In this document: positions 43,135 to 51,396 of the stretch, one piece after another
Layout: each line of letters begins with the position of its first letter
How positions within the stretch are numbered: position 1 is the first letter of the stretch
Origin: Acidobacteriota bacterium
GTDB taxonomy: Bacteria; Acidobacteriota; Terriglobia; Bryobacterales; Bryobacteraceae
NCBI GenBank assembly: GCA_026393985.1
Contig: JAPKZB010000053.1
Location: forward strand, 1 to 53,402
Direction: 5' to 3'
DNA length: 53,402 bases
Translations under genes and position numbers: made by a program
The notes under the pieces: generated by a model
Told to the model about the DNA's origin: nothing
The model's input: the letters and a program-made list of their open reading frames with translations, nothing else
The model's database searches: none

Positions 43135-44709
43135 ATGGGTCTGTTCGCCGCCGCTCTTCTCGACACGCTCCTGCGTCTGGCCGCCGTCCAGCCGGACGCG
43201 GCCTTCGACCGCGCCCCGGAGCTCGCCGCCGGGCCCTGGCGCGAGCGGGTGCAGCGCGAAGCCTTCTTTACTCTCGCCTCGAAAGACCCCCGCGCCGCCC
43301 ACCGCCGCATCGGCGCCATCCTCGACCGCGACTGGCTCGCCGACCTGCCCTTCACCCTCGCGCTCGAACAGGCCTACGCGCTGCCCCCCGCCCCCGGCCA
43401 GGCGCTCCTTGAAGCCGCTGCCCGCCGCCAGCCGGAGGCCGCCCTGCGCGAAGCGGCTACCTGCCTGCGCTTCCCCTACGGCCGCCACGTGCTCGGCGCC
43501 GCCATCGCCGAAGCCCCGGCCGAAGCCGCCACGCTCGCCGCCCGCCTGCCGGAGTTGGCCGCCCTGGTCGAACACCGCAATCCCGTCACCGCCCCTTTCG
43601 CCGTCAAAAAAATACCCTTCCGCGAACCGGTGCTCCACGCCCTGCTCGACGCCTACCGCGCCGACCCTTCCCCCTACTGGCGCCGCGCCCTCGCCCCGGA
43701 AGCGGCCGACTTCTTCCGACTGCTGCACCAATCCGGACTCACGCCCCTTGCCGCCCTCGACGGCCCGCAGCGCCTTACCCTGGCTTCGCTCGCCGGCGGT
43801 GAAGACGAACTCGCCGTCCTCCCGGCCCTGCTCGCCAAGCCCGAGGCCGACGCGCTGCCCGCGCCCATCCTCCGCCGCGTCCTGGCCCTGGCCGCCGAGC
43901 GCAACCGCTTCGCCCCCTTCGACCGCAAGCCGCTGCTCGACCGCGCGCTCGCCAACATCACCACCCTCCCCGACGCCCTCGACGCCGCCGTCATCCTTGG
44001 CGCTACCGCCTACCGGCCTCCCCTCGGCAGCACTCCCTTCGCCCGCCTCCTGCTCGGCGCCCCGCCCCCGGCCCGGCTCCAGTTCGGAGCTGAGATCGTC
44101 GAGCGGTTCGTTTTCCCGAACGACGACGACGGCGTCGAGTCCTTCGCCAGCTTCCGCGCCGCCTACGCCGGCGACGCGGCCTGGCAGTGGCAGGAAGCCG
44201 ATGGCGTCGTGCGCCTCCGCGCCAAGGGCATCCTGCTGCTCGCCAACCTCCCACTTGACATTGTCAAGTATCCGGAGCAGACGCCGGAGGCCGCCGGCCG
44301 GCAGCAGCGGGTCGAAGCCCTGCTGCCGCGCCCGCCCGAGATCATCGTCCACCGCGGCCATGACTATCACCTGGCGGCCACCATCCCGCTCATCCCCCGG
44401 TCAGCGCAAGTGGTCTTCCTCGGCAGTTGCCACGGCACGCAGGCGCTGGCCGAAGTGGTGGCCGCCGCGCCGGGCGCCCAGATTGTCGCCACCCGCGGCA
44501 TCGGCACCAAGGACGTCAACGACCCCTTTCTGCGCACGATGAACGCCCACCTGCTGCGCCACCGGGGCCGGCTCGATTGGACCGCCCTCTGGCGCGACCT
44601 CCGGCAGGCCCTCGGCGACAACGAACACTTCGGCGACTACATCCCGCCCCCCGCCAACGCCGCCGCCAACTTCCTGGCCCGCTACTACGCCTACTTCGAC
44701 GCCCGGTGA
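43135..44709 (+). CDS. Uncharacterised 524-residue protein with clan-CD-peptidase-like C-terminal motif
   Basis: Residues 1-390 are Ala/Leu/Arg-rich helices that look like HEAT-type repeats (AFFTLASKDPRAAHRRIGAI, VLHALLDAYRADPSPYWRR). The C-terminal 130 residues are different: PPEIIVHRGHDYHLAATIPL (His406, His409, His412) and AQVVFLGSCHGTQALAEV (Cys432), then ATRGIGTKDVNDPFLRTMN. A His-containing strand end followed 20-25 residues later by a hydrophobic strand ending Gly-Ser-Cys is the pattern of caspase/CHAT peptidases. Similar hypothetical proteins exist in Bacteroidetes, as I recall them. No signal peptide is clear. Activity is a hypothesis. Confidence 0.7.
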   Translation: MGLFAAALLDTLLRLAAVQPDAAFDRAPELAAGPWRERVQREAFFTLASKDPRAAHRRIGAILDRDWLADLPFTLALEQAYALPPAPGQALLEAAARRQPEAALREAATCLRFPYGRHVLGAAIAEAPAEAATLAARLPELAALVEHRNPVTAPFAVKKIPFREPVLHALLDAYRADPSPYWRRALAPEAADFFRLLHQSGLTPLAALDGPQRLTLASLAGGEDELAVLPALLAKPEADALPAPILRRVLALAAERNRFAPFDRKPLLDRALANITTLPDALDAAVILGATAYRPPLGSTPFARLLLGAPPPARLQFGAEIVERFVFPNDDDGVESFASFRAAYAGDAAWQWQEADGVVRLRAKGILLLANLPLDIVKYPEQTPEAAGRQQRVEALLPRPPEIIVHRGHDYHLAATIPLIPRSAQVVFLGSCHGTQALAEVVAAAPGAQIVATRGIGTKDVNDPFLRTMNAHLLRHRGRLDWTALWRDLRQALGDNEHFGDYIPPPANAAANFLARYYAYFDAR

Positions 44710-45767
44710 CGGATGCCCAGCCCCAGCGTCTTCCGCGCGTAGGCCACCCCGCGCTCGACATGATCGCGCTGCTGATACTGCACCGCGCTCAGAAACTGCG
44801 GCGCCACCGGCTGCCCGTAGAGATCCTCCGTCACCACGTGCCCCTCGTACGGCCCGCCGCGCTTGGCCAGCGCCAGGAAGCGCACAAAGTCCCGCGCCTT
44901 GGCCTCTGGGAAGCGCTCCCAGTAAGCCGGGTCGTAGATCGGCAGCACCTCGGGCGGCCTTCCCGTAATGGGCTTCACAAACAGATGGACGCCCGTCGCC
45001 CGGGCCCGCACCGTGGCCACGATCTTCGGGAAGTCCACGTTGCCTTCGCCCAGTGGCACCCACTGCACGGCGATCCCGCGCGGATGCTCGTACACCACCG
45101 AATCCCGCAGATGCACGGTAATCGCGTAGGGCGCCAGCACCTCCACCGCGTGTAACGGATCCTCCATCACAAACACCGGGTTGCCCGTGTCGAGATAGCA
45201 GCCCACCGTCTCCTGCCCGGCGGCCTCGAGCAGCCGCTGCATCTCCCAGGCCTGCAGATCCTTGTGATACTCGAGGCCAATCTTCATGCCGGCGTCGAGC
45301 AGCTCCGTCCGTACCGCCCGGAAGATCGCGAGGGCCGTCTCGGTATGCTGCGCAATCGAGCCCGGCGGCAGGTGCGCCCGGTCGCTCGCCAGCAGCGCCC
45401 GCACGAGCGGCGAACCCATCGCCCGCGCCCTTTGGATTTCGCGCCGTAGCTTGGCGATTTCGTCCGAAATCCCGGCCGGGGTGCGCGGCAGGATCACCCC
45501 GCCGCCGGTCTCAAGATGCAGCCCCAGCTCCTTGGCCCGGCGGCTGACCCAGGCCCAGTGAGCAGAATCGTAGCGGCTCGGGTCGGCCGAATCCTGCAGA
45601 AAAATCGCGTCGAGTTGTAACTGGGCGCAGTAGTCGAGCAGCTGCGCGTCGGTCCAGCGCAGCGAGCGCAAACAGTAGGTGTTGATGCCGAGGGGAATCA
45701 TGCCGGGCATCGCTGCTGCTGCGGCAGTCGCGCTGCCCGCAAGGGTCAGAAGGTGGCGGCGAGTCAT
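44691..45767 (-). CDS. Tat-exported sugar phosphate isomerase/epimerase-like protein
   Basis: Predicted 358 residues beginning MTRRHLLTLAGSATAAAAAM, a twin-arginine signal. The rest is a xylose-isomerase-like TIM barrel: GINTYCLRSLRWTDAQLLDY, LGLHLETGGGVILP, KIGLEYHKDLQAWEMQRLLE, CYLDTGNPVFVMEDPLHAVE, HLRDSVVYEHPRG. The Glu, Asp, His and Glu of these strands probably bind a metal. Exported family members with unknown sugars are common in Acidobacteria and Planctomycetes. Its 3' end overlaps the previous convergent gene by 19 bases and its start is 49 bases from the divergent esterase. Confidence 0.85.
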   Translation of the reverse strand: MTRRHLLTLAGSATAAAAAMPGMIPLGINTYCLRSLRWTDAQLLDYCAQLQLDAIFLQDSADPSRYDSAHWAWVSRRAKELGLHLETGGGVILPRTPAGISDEIAKLRREIQRARAMGSPLVRALLASDRAHLPPGSIAQHTETALAIFRAVRTELLDAGMKIGLEYHKDLQAWEMQRLLEAAGQETVGCYLDTGNPVFVMEDPLHAVEVLAPYAITVHLRDSVVYEHPRGIAVQWVPLGEGNVDFPKIVATVRARATGVHLFVKPITGRPPEVLPIYDPAYWERFPEAKARDFVRFLALAKRGGPYEGHVVTEDLYGQPVAPQFLSAVQYQQRDHVERGVAYARKTLGLGIRHRASK

Positions 45768-45816
45768 CGGTAGGTTCAAATCTAACACGCGGTTTCGAGA
45801 TGATAAACTCGGGGAA

Positions 45817-47277
45817 ATGATCGCCCGGCTCGGCTCTCTCTGTCTGCTCGCTTCCTCGCTCTTCGCCCAGGAACTCAAGATTTCGATCGGTCCCGCCCCC
45901 GGCCAGGTGCTCCAGCGGAACGCTGATGGCCGCGCGACGATCAAGCTGGCCGGCACCGCCCTTCGCGCCGCCAACAAGATCGTGGAAGCCCGCATCCTCA
46001 GCGGCAACGCGCCCCTCACCGGCTTCGACTGGAAGGCGCTCGAACGCGTCAAGGCGAACAAATGGGAAGGTCTGTTGACGGGCGTGCCGCAGGGCGGCCC
46101 CTACTCGCTGGAAGTCCGGATTGTGGCCGGAACGCCCGAAGTGATCAAGGACATCTACGTCGGCGACCTGTGGGTGCTCGCCGGCCAATCGAACATGGAA
46201 GGGGTCGGCAACCTGATGGACCTGGAGAGCCCCGAGGAGAGGGTGCGGAGCTTCGACCAGACCGACGTCTGGGGCCAGGCCGTCGAGCCGCTGCACCGTC
46301 TGGTCGACGCCGCCGACCGCGTCCACTGGCGCAAAAACGCCGAAGGCCAGGTGGCCAAGCTGACCGGCCCGGCGCTCGAAGAGTTCATCGCCAAGCGCAA
46401 GAAAGGCGCGGGCCTGGGCCTCCCCTTCGCCAAACAGATTCTGCTGCGCACCGGCATCCCCATCGGACTCCTCCCCTGCGCCCACGGCGGCACGAGCATG
46501 GACCAATGGAGCCCCGACTTGAAGGATAAGCAGGGCGACTCGCTCTACGGCGCCACCCTGCGCCGCGTGATTGCCGCCGGCGGCCGCGTGAAAGGCATGC
46601 TCTGGTATCAGGGCGAGTCCGACGCCAGCCCCAAGGCCGCCCCCGAGTACAGCGCCAAGATGGAGAAGCTCATCGCTGCCTTCCGGCAGGACTTCGCCCA
46701 ACCCGACCTGCCCTTTTACTACGTGCAGATCGGCCGCCACGTGAACTACACCAACGCCGACGAATGGAACCTGGTGCAGGAGTCCGAACGCAAGCTCGAG
46801 AGCCGCATTCCCCGCGTCGGCATGGCGCCGGCCGCCGACCTCACCCTCGATGACGGCATCCACGTCAGCACGCCCGATCTCAAGCGGCTCGGGCGCCGCC
46901 TCGCCGACATGGTGACCCACGATCTGTACCCGGAGGTGGCCAAGTATCAGCCCTACAAGCGCGGTCCGCGCCCGGCCGGGGCCAAGCGCGATGGCAACGT
47001 GGTTCGCATTCTGTTTGCCGAAGTGAACGGCAAGCTGGTAACCACGGGGCGGCTGAACGGTTTTGTGATTTGCGACGCGGCGGGTAAGCCGCTGCCGATC
47101 GTCTTCCATCAGCAGATCGACCCGGCCGATGGCAACGCGGTGCTGCTCCACGTTGGCCCGGCCCCGCTGCCGGCGGGCGCCACCGTCCGCTATGGCGCGG
47201 GGCGGGATCCCTACCTGAACCTGAATGACGAACTCGATATGGGAACCCCGGTCTTCGGCCCCCTGGCTATCGAGTAG
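45817..47277 (+). CDS. Secreted sialate O-acetylesterase-type SGNH hydrolase
   Basis: Predicted 486 residues from MIARLGSLCLLASSLFAQ (signal peptide); the longer frame upstream overlaps the divergent gene. The hallmark is GDLWVLAGQSNMEGVG with the nucleophilic Ser in GQSNM, then CAHGGTSMDQW, LWYQGESDAS and a DGIHVSTPD region that carries the Asp/His pair. Family members remove acetyl groups from sialic acids or other glycans in the periplasm. With the sialidase-like protein at the left of the window it hints at use of acetylated host or microbial sugars, but the loci are 40 kb apart. Confidence 0.9.
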   Translation: MIARLGSLCLLASSLFAQELKISIGPAPGQVLQRNADGRATIKLAGTALRAANKIVEARILSGNAPLTGFDWKALERVKANKWEGLLTGVPQGGPYSLEVRIVAGTPEVIKDIYVGDLWVLAGQSNMEGVGNLMDLESPEERVRSFDQTDVWGQAVEPLHRLVDAADRVHWRKNAEGQVAKLTGPALEEFIAKRKKGAGLGLPFAKQILLRTGIPIGLLPCAHGGTSMDQWSPDLKDKQGDSLYGATLRRVIAAGGRVKGMLWYQGESDASPKAAPEYSAKMEKLIAAFRQDFAQPDLPFYYVQIGRHVNYTNADEWNLVQESERKLESRIPRVGMAPAADLTLDDGIHVSTPDLKRLGRRLADMVTHDLYPEVAKYQPYKRGPRPAGAKRDGNVVRILFAEVNGKLVTTGRLNGFVICDAAGKPLPIVFHQQIDPADGNAVLLHVGPAPLPAGATVRYGAGRDPYLNLNDELDMGTPVFGPLAIE

Positions 47278-47743
47278 CCGGCTGCCGCCGCTGGCCGGGG
47301 CGCCCATCGCGTTCTCGTTTACGGATCACCTTTCCGTGCGGGGCGTGGAGATGGACGCCGCTGCCTTGGTGAGGGAGCGCCGCGTCGTGCTCGTGCGGCG
47401 GCTGCGCGGCGCGGCCTTGCGGCGGGTGACCGTCCACGAACTCTTCCACTTTGTCTGGTGGCGGCTGGGCAACCCGGCGCGCCACTCCTGGGAGGCGCTG
47501 CTGCTGGCCGAACGCGCCCGCGGCGAAGCCGGCTGGTCCGCCGAATGGCGCAAGGCCGCCCTGTCGGATGCCGACCGCCGCCACCGCACTCGCCGCTGGC
47601 GCGAGTACGCCTGCGAAGCCTTCTGCGACTCGGCCGCCGCCCTTTGGGCCAGCCCCGCGCAGAGCACGCTGGCGCCCCGTTTCCTCGCCCGCCGCCAGGC
47701 GTGGTTCGCGGCAACCTTGGGCGAGGGGCCGTTATCTATATAA
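47225..47743 (+). CDS. Small putative zinc metalloprotease (HELFH)
   Basis: Predicted up to 172 residues from an ATG that overlaps the previous gene by 53 bases; a GTG at 47336 is an alternative start and would give a protein of about 135 residues. The sequence TVHELFHFVWWRLG holds His71-Glu72-x2-His75, the zincin site, and WREYACEAFCDSAAALW holds Glu131 as a likely third ligand after the Arg-rich helix. I know of similar hypothetical proteins in Solibacter-like genomes but no named family. No signal peptide is present, so it is probably cytoplasmic. The substrate is unknown. Confidence 0.65.
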   Translation: MTNSIWEPRSSAPWLSSSRLPPLAGAPIAFSFTDHLSVRGVEMDAAALVRERRVVLVRRLRGAALRRVTVHELFHFVWWRLGNPARHSWEALLLAERARGEAGWSAEWRKAALSDADRRHRTRRWREYACEAFCDSAAALWASPAQSTLAPRFLARRQAWFAATLGEGPLSI

Positions 47744-47766
47744 TTGAGAGTCAGGAGTTCTCCTTT

Positions 47767-48291
47767 TTGTATCGGTCAATCGTTCTGAGTGCCGCCCTAG
47801 TGGCTTTCCTCACCGGCTGTTCCAGCAGCCCGGATACCGTGCGGGCTGCCGTCAAACCGGTCAGTACGCGCAAAACCGCCCCGCCCATCGCTTTGAAGGA
47901 CGCCGATGGCAAGCCGCTCAACCTGGCCGATTACAAGGGCAAGGTGGTGCTCCTCAACTTCTGGGCCACCTGGTGCGGCCCCTGCAAGATCGAGATCCCC
48001 TGGTTCATCGAATTTGAAAAAACCTACCGGGACCGCGGTTTCGCCGTCATTGGTGTTTCGATGGACGACGACGGCTGGTCCGTCGTCAAACCCCACATGG
48101 CGCGCACCGGCATCAACTACCGCATGGTCGTCGGCGACGAGCAGACCGCCATGAAATACGGCGGCGTGGACTCGCTGCCGAGCACGTTTCTGATTGACCG
48201 CGAAGGCCGCATCGCGGCCGTGCACATTGGCCTGGTCAGCAAAGGAGACTATGTCAAAGATCTTGAGCAGCTTCTCGGCGCGGCTAAGTAG
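47767..48291 (+). CDS. TlpA-like thioredoxin lipoprotein
   Basis: Predicted 174 residues from a TTG with CAGGAG nine bases upstream; no ATG fits the signal. YRSIVLSAALVAFLTGCSSS is a lipoprotein signal with lipobox LTGC. The thioredoxin fold shows VVLLNFWATWCGPCKIEIPW (CGPC active site), VIGVSMDDDG and LPSTFLIDREGRI with the cis-Pro. It likely reduces disulfides of periplasmic or cytochrome c proteins. The sequence GGAGTTCTCC around the ribosome-binding site is self-complementary and might hide it. The next gene starts inside its last codons. Confidence 0.9.
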   Translation: MYRSIVLSAALVAFLTGCSSSPDTVRAAVKPVSTRKTAPPIALKDADGKPLNLADYKGKVVLLNFWATWCGPCKIEIPWFIEFEKTYRDRGFAVIGVSMDDDGWSVVKPHMARTGINYRMVVGDEQTAMKYGGVDSLPSTFLIDREGRIAAVHIGLVSKGDYVKDLEQLLGAAK

Positions 48292-48727
48292 ACTGGCGTT
48301 CCTGCTGCCCCTTACGCTCTGCGCGCAGACGGAGCTGCTGACCGTTTCGGCCCCGCCGGTTACCGGAAAAAAGTCCGAGCCGTTCGTCGTCAAGCTCAAC
48401 GCGCAGCTCAAAGAGGGCCTGCACTGCAACACCAACAAGCCCAACGATGAGCTGCTGATTCCCCTGAAGCTGACCATCGACAAGGGCGGCTTCGACGTGG
48501 TGAAGGTGGACTATCCGGCCGGTAAGAACGAGAAGTACTCCTTCTCCGATCAGCCGTTGAACGTTTACACCGGTGCCTTCACGATCTCTGTCACCCTGAA
48601 AGCGCGGCCGGGCACCCCCGGTGGTCTGGCGATGGCTGGCGGCAAGCTGCGGTATCAGGCCTGCTCAGAGACGATGTGCTTTCCACCGAAGACCGTGGAC
48701 GTGCGCATTCCGATCGACCTCCGTTGA
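48251..48727 (+). CDS. Secreted DsbD N-terminal-domain-like protein
   Basis: Predicted 158 residues. AAAGGAGA just before the ATG supports this start, which lies 41 bases inside the TlpA gene in another frame. A signal peptide (LSRLAFLLPLTLCAQ) leads to a beta-sandwich with GGKLRYQACSETMCFPPKTV, the DsbD alpha-domain motif in which the two cysteines C-x4-C exchange disulfides. The membrane and thioredoxin domains of DsbD are missing, so this is a stand-alone domain. With the TlpA-like protein it forms a small periplasmic redox pair. Confidence 0.85.
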   Translation: MSKILSSFSARLSRLAFLLPLTLCAQTELLTVSAPPVTGKKSEPFVVKLNAQLKEGLHCNTNKPNDELLIPLKLTIDKGGFDVVKVDYPAGKNEKYSFSDQPLNVYTGAFTISVTLKARPGTPGGLAMAGGKLRYQACSETMCFPPKTVDVRIPIDLR

Positions 48728-49527
48728 AGACCCTGCTGATCCGGCCCGGCGCCATTGGCGACTGCATTGTCAGCCTGCCGGCGCTGGAACACCTGCGGAG
48801 CGAGTACACCGAAGTTTGGGTTCGTTTCGTAAATCAGCCTCTCATTCGTTTTGCCGACCGAGTCGATTCGATCACAGCGACCGGTCTTGACCTGGTGGGG
48901 ATTCAGACGCCGCCGCGGACGATGGAGCGCCTCGCGGAGTTTGACCGGATCATCTCCTGGTACGGCACCAACCACGCGGAGTTCCGCGAGGCGGTGCGCG
49001 GGCTGCCCTTCACCTTCCACGCGCCGCTGCCCCGGGATAGGGGCGGGCACGCCGTCGACTTCTACGCGGCGCAGGTAGGCGCGCCGGCCGGGTTGACGCC
49101 GCGCATCCCCGTGGGCGAGGTGGCCCGGCGCAACGCCATCGTCATCCATCCCTTCTCCGGTTCGGCGCGGAAGAACTGGCCGCTGGCCCGCTTCGGCGAA
49201 CTCGCCGCGGCGCTGCCCTGCCCCGTCCAATGGACCGCCGGGCCGGAGGAGCCGCTCGAAGAGGCCACCCGGTTTGACGACCTCTACGACCTGGCCCGCT
49301 GGCTGGCCGGCGCCCGCGGCTACATTGGCAACGACAGCGGCATCAGCCACCTGGCGGCGGCCGTCGGTCTGCCGGTGCTGGCGCTCTTCCGCCACGACAA
49401 CGCGGCGGTGTGGTCCCCCCGGCCCTCGCATGTTAGACTCGTCAACGATGAAACGGCGATCTCTACTCTCACTCCTCTGTTTGGCCTTCTGTTCAACCCT
49501 CCCGGGCCTGGGGCAAAAGAAGATTGA
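48724..49527 (+). CDS. Glycosyltransferase family 9 (heptosyltransferase-like)
   Basis: Predicted 267 residues from a TTG that shares bases with the previous stop (TTGA). KTLLIRPGAIGDCIVSLPAL is the GT9 N-terminal motif, AIVIHPFSGSARKNWPLARF the middle motif and GYIGNDSGISHLAAAVGLPV the donor-binding motif. GT9 enzymes add heptose or related sugars to lipopolysaccharide core on the inner membrane. It is shorter than WaaC/WaaF (about 320), with small gaps in the N-terminal domain. Its last 80 bases overlap the NHL gene. Confidence 0.9.
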   Translation: MKTLLIRPGAIGDCIVSLPALEHLRSEYTEVWVRFVNQPLIRFADRVDSITATGLDLVGIQTPPRTMERLAEFDRIISWYGTNHAEFREAVRGLPFTFHAPLPRDRGGHAVDFYAAQVGAPAGLTPRIPVGEVARRNAIVIHPFSGSARKNWPLARFGELAAALPCPVQWTAGPEEPLEEATRFDDLYDLARWLAGARGYIGNDSGISHLAAAVGLPVLALFRHDNAAVWSPRPSHVRLVNDETAISTLTPLFGLLFNPPGPGAKED

Positions 49528-50512
49528 GACGATTGCGGGCAACGGGCAACCCGGTTACGCGGCCAACCAGATCAACAATCCCTATGGACTCACGACCGGG
49601 CCGGACGGCGCGCTCTATATCTGCGAGATCGACAACCACGTCATCCGCCGCCTGGACCTGAAAACGGGCCAACTCTCTACCGTGGCGGGCAACGGCCGCC
49701 GCGGCTACTCCGGCGACGGCGGCCCGGCCACGGCCGCTTCGCTCAACGAGCCCTACGAGATCCGCTTCGATAAGCAAGGCCACATGTTCTTTGTCGAGAT
49801 GAAGAACCACATCGTCCGGCGTGTGGACGCCAAAACCGGGATGATCTCCACCGTGGCGGGCACCGGCAAGCCGGGCTTTGGCGGCGACGGCGGCCCGGCG
49901 ACGGCGGCGCTGCTGCAGCAGCCGCACAGCATTCAGTTTGACCCGGCCGGCGACCTGCTGATCTGCGACATCCAGAACCAGCGGATCCGGCTGGTCGAAA
50001 TGAAGACGGGCCTCATCCGCACCTGGGCCGGTACGGGGGAGAAGAAGCCAACGCCGGACGGGGCGCCGCTGGCGGGCACGCCGTTGTGGGGCCCGCGCGC
50101 GATCGACTTCGACGCCAAGGGCAACGCCTACCTCGCCCTGCGAGAAGGCAATCAGGTCTTCCGGATCAGCCGGACCACGCAGCGGCTGGAACACCTGGCG
50201 GGCACCGGCGAGAAGGGTTATGCCCCCGGCCCCGAACCGGCCAAGACGGCTAAACTGAACGGGCCGAAGGGCGTGGCCTGGTCCCGCGATGGCGGCGTCT
50301 ACCTCGCCGATACGGAGAGCCATACCATCCGCCGCATCGACCTGAAGACCGGGATGATTGCCACCGTAGCGGGCGCGGGCGTAGCGGGGGATGGGCCGGA
50401 GACGAGTCCGCTCGGCTGCAAGATGAAGCGGCCGCACGGGGTGTACGTCGATAAGAAGGGTGTGGTGTACATTGGCGACTCCGAGGCGCACCGGGTGCGG
50501 CGGCTGCGGTAG
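49448..50512 (+). CDS. Secreted NHL-repeat beta-propeller protein
   Basis: Predicted 354 residues with a signal peptide (MKRRSLLSLLCLAFCSTLPG). At least five NHL-type repeats recur with the pattern 'G-DGGPATAA-L-x-P-h-x-x-DxxG-hhhxDxxN-x-hRRhD-x-KTG-hhSTVAGxG' (for example YSGDGGPATAASLNEPYEI and FGGDGGPATAALLQQPHSI). It is a six-bladed propeller of unknown binding partner; such proteins are numerous in Acidobacteria. It overlaps the GT9 gene by 80 bases in another frame, so translation of the two is linked. Confidence 0.88.
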   Translation: MKRRSLLSLLCLAFCSTLPGLGQKKIETIAGNGQPGYAANQINNPYGLTTGPDGALYICEIDNHVIRRLDLKTGQLSTVAGNGRRGYSGDGGPATAASLNEPYEIRFDKQGHMFFVEMKNHIVRRVDAKTGMISTVAGTGKPGFGGDGGPATAALLQQPHSIQFDPAGDLLICDIQNQRIRLVEMKTGLIRTWAGTGEKKPTPDGAPLAGTPLWGPRAIDFDAKGNAYLALREGNQVFRISRTTQRLEHLAGTGEKGYAPGPEPAKTAKLNGPKGVAWSRDGGVYLADTESHTIRRIDLKTGMIATVAGAGVAGDGPETSPLGCKMKRPHGVYVDKKGVVYIGDSEAHRVRRLR

Positions 50513-51396
50513 GCGGGCCGCCCCGGCCGGGGGTAACGGCTCGGATGGAGAACCCGATTTGGGGTTCAAAGTTGGGTTCAGCTGGGTTGATTTGGGTTCC
50601 ACCGGGATCGGAAAACGGAAGAACCGAATTTGTAAGTGGCTTTTTATCAACACTTTCCTGGGTTCTTCCTTCTGCGCGAGCGTGAGGGGCGCGCACGCGC
50701 GTTTAGGGAGCGCCGGACGATGGGCCGCGACGAGGCCGACGATCGTGACGATGGCGGTGACGATGGTGAGGAGCAGTGGGATCGACATGATTTTGGTTCT
50801 GATGGGGTCTGTGGGGTTCCTACGGGCATCCGTGCGGGAGCGTGAGCCGTGGCGGGACACAGGATGGCCGCGGGAGTTTTTTGGCGTTGGCGTTGGGTGG
50901 TTGGTCATAGCTGATTCCCCGTGAGATATTGTGCGGGACGGGTAGGGGGCAACCGGGCGCGGGAGGGGGTAAAAATGGGTCTTTGGCGGGACTTTATTTC
51001 TTTTGGAATGAGGTGGATAGCGGGTATTTTGGGGTTCGGGGCGAAGTGCTGTGAACGGTGGCCGGGGGGCGGGGGTTCCCGGTGGTTGGTTGGGCGGGCC
51101 TGATCGCAGGCGCGAGGCGCCGAGTGAGGTCTCGTCGCGCGCGGCCGAGCCGCGTGGCAACGGGTGTTTTCGACGTGGTCAATACGATTTGTGCAGAAGC
51201 CGTGCAGAAGCCGAGCAGAAGTGGTCAACTCTTGGTGAGCGCCGAGGCGGAACCCTTCTGCTTGTAGACCCTGTGTGCCTCCTTGACTGCGGAGGTTGAC
51301 GACTTCAGGATACGGTCGAGCCGCTGACTTTTCTCGTGAGATCGACCGCCTCTATTCACTTTTCGGCCAAGTTTTGCGATGCGCTGTGATGGGTTG
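50513..51396. other. Gene-poor stretch, nothing firmly coding
   Basis: It begins with imprecise GGGTT-rich repetition (50550-50605), then shows no frame with a convincing start. A minus-strand frame from 50788 opens with a hydrophobic helix (MSIPLLLTIVTAIVTIVGLV), but no ribosome-binding site precedes it and it runs on antisense to the NHL gene. The run is G-rich on the plus strand. Around 51070-51180 it contains several GC palindromes. It may hold decayed genes between the conserved block and the AbiE locus. Confidence 0.4.
51191..51221. repeat. Three 11-bp direct repeats
   Basis: GTGCAGAAGCC occurs twice without spacing (51191-51212) and is followed by GAGCAGAAG. They lie about 180 bases beyond the end of the toxin gene. 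No origin or replication gene is nearby, so an iteron role is unsupported. Confidence 0.5.

Noticed and set aside
49493-51160. A 555-codon minus-strand frame, including a hydrophobic helix from 50788
   Set aside because: Most of it is antisense to the NHL repeats, and the helix has no ribosome-binding site. A small membrane peptide there cannot be excluded but is not supported.
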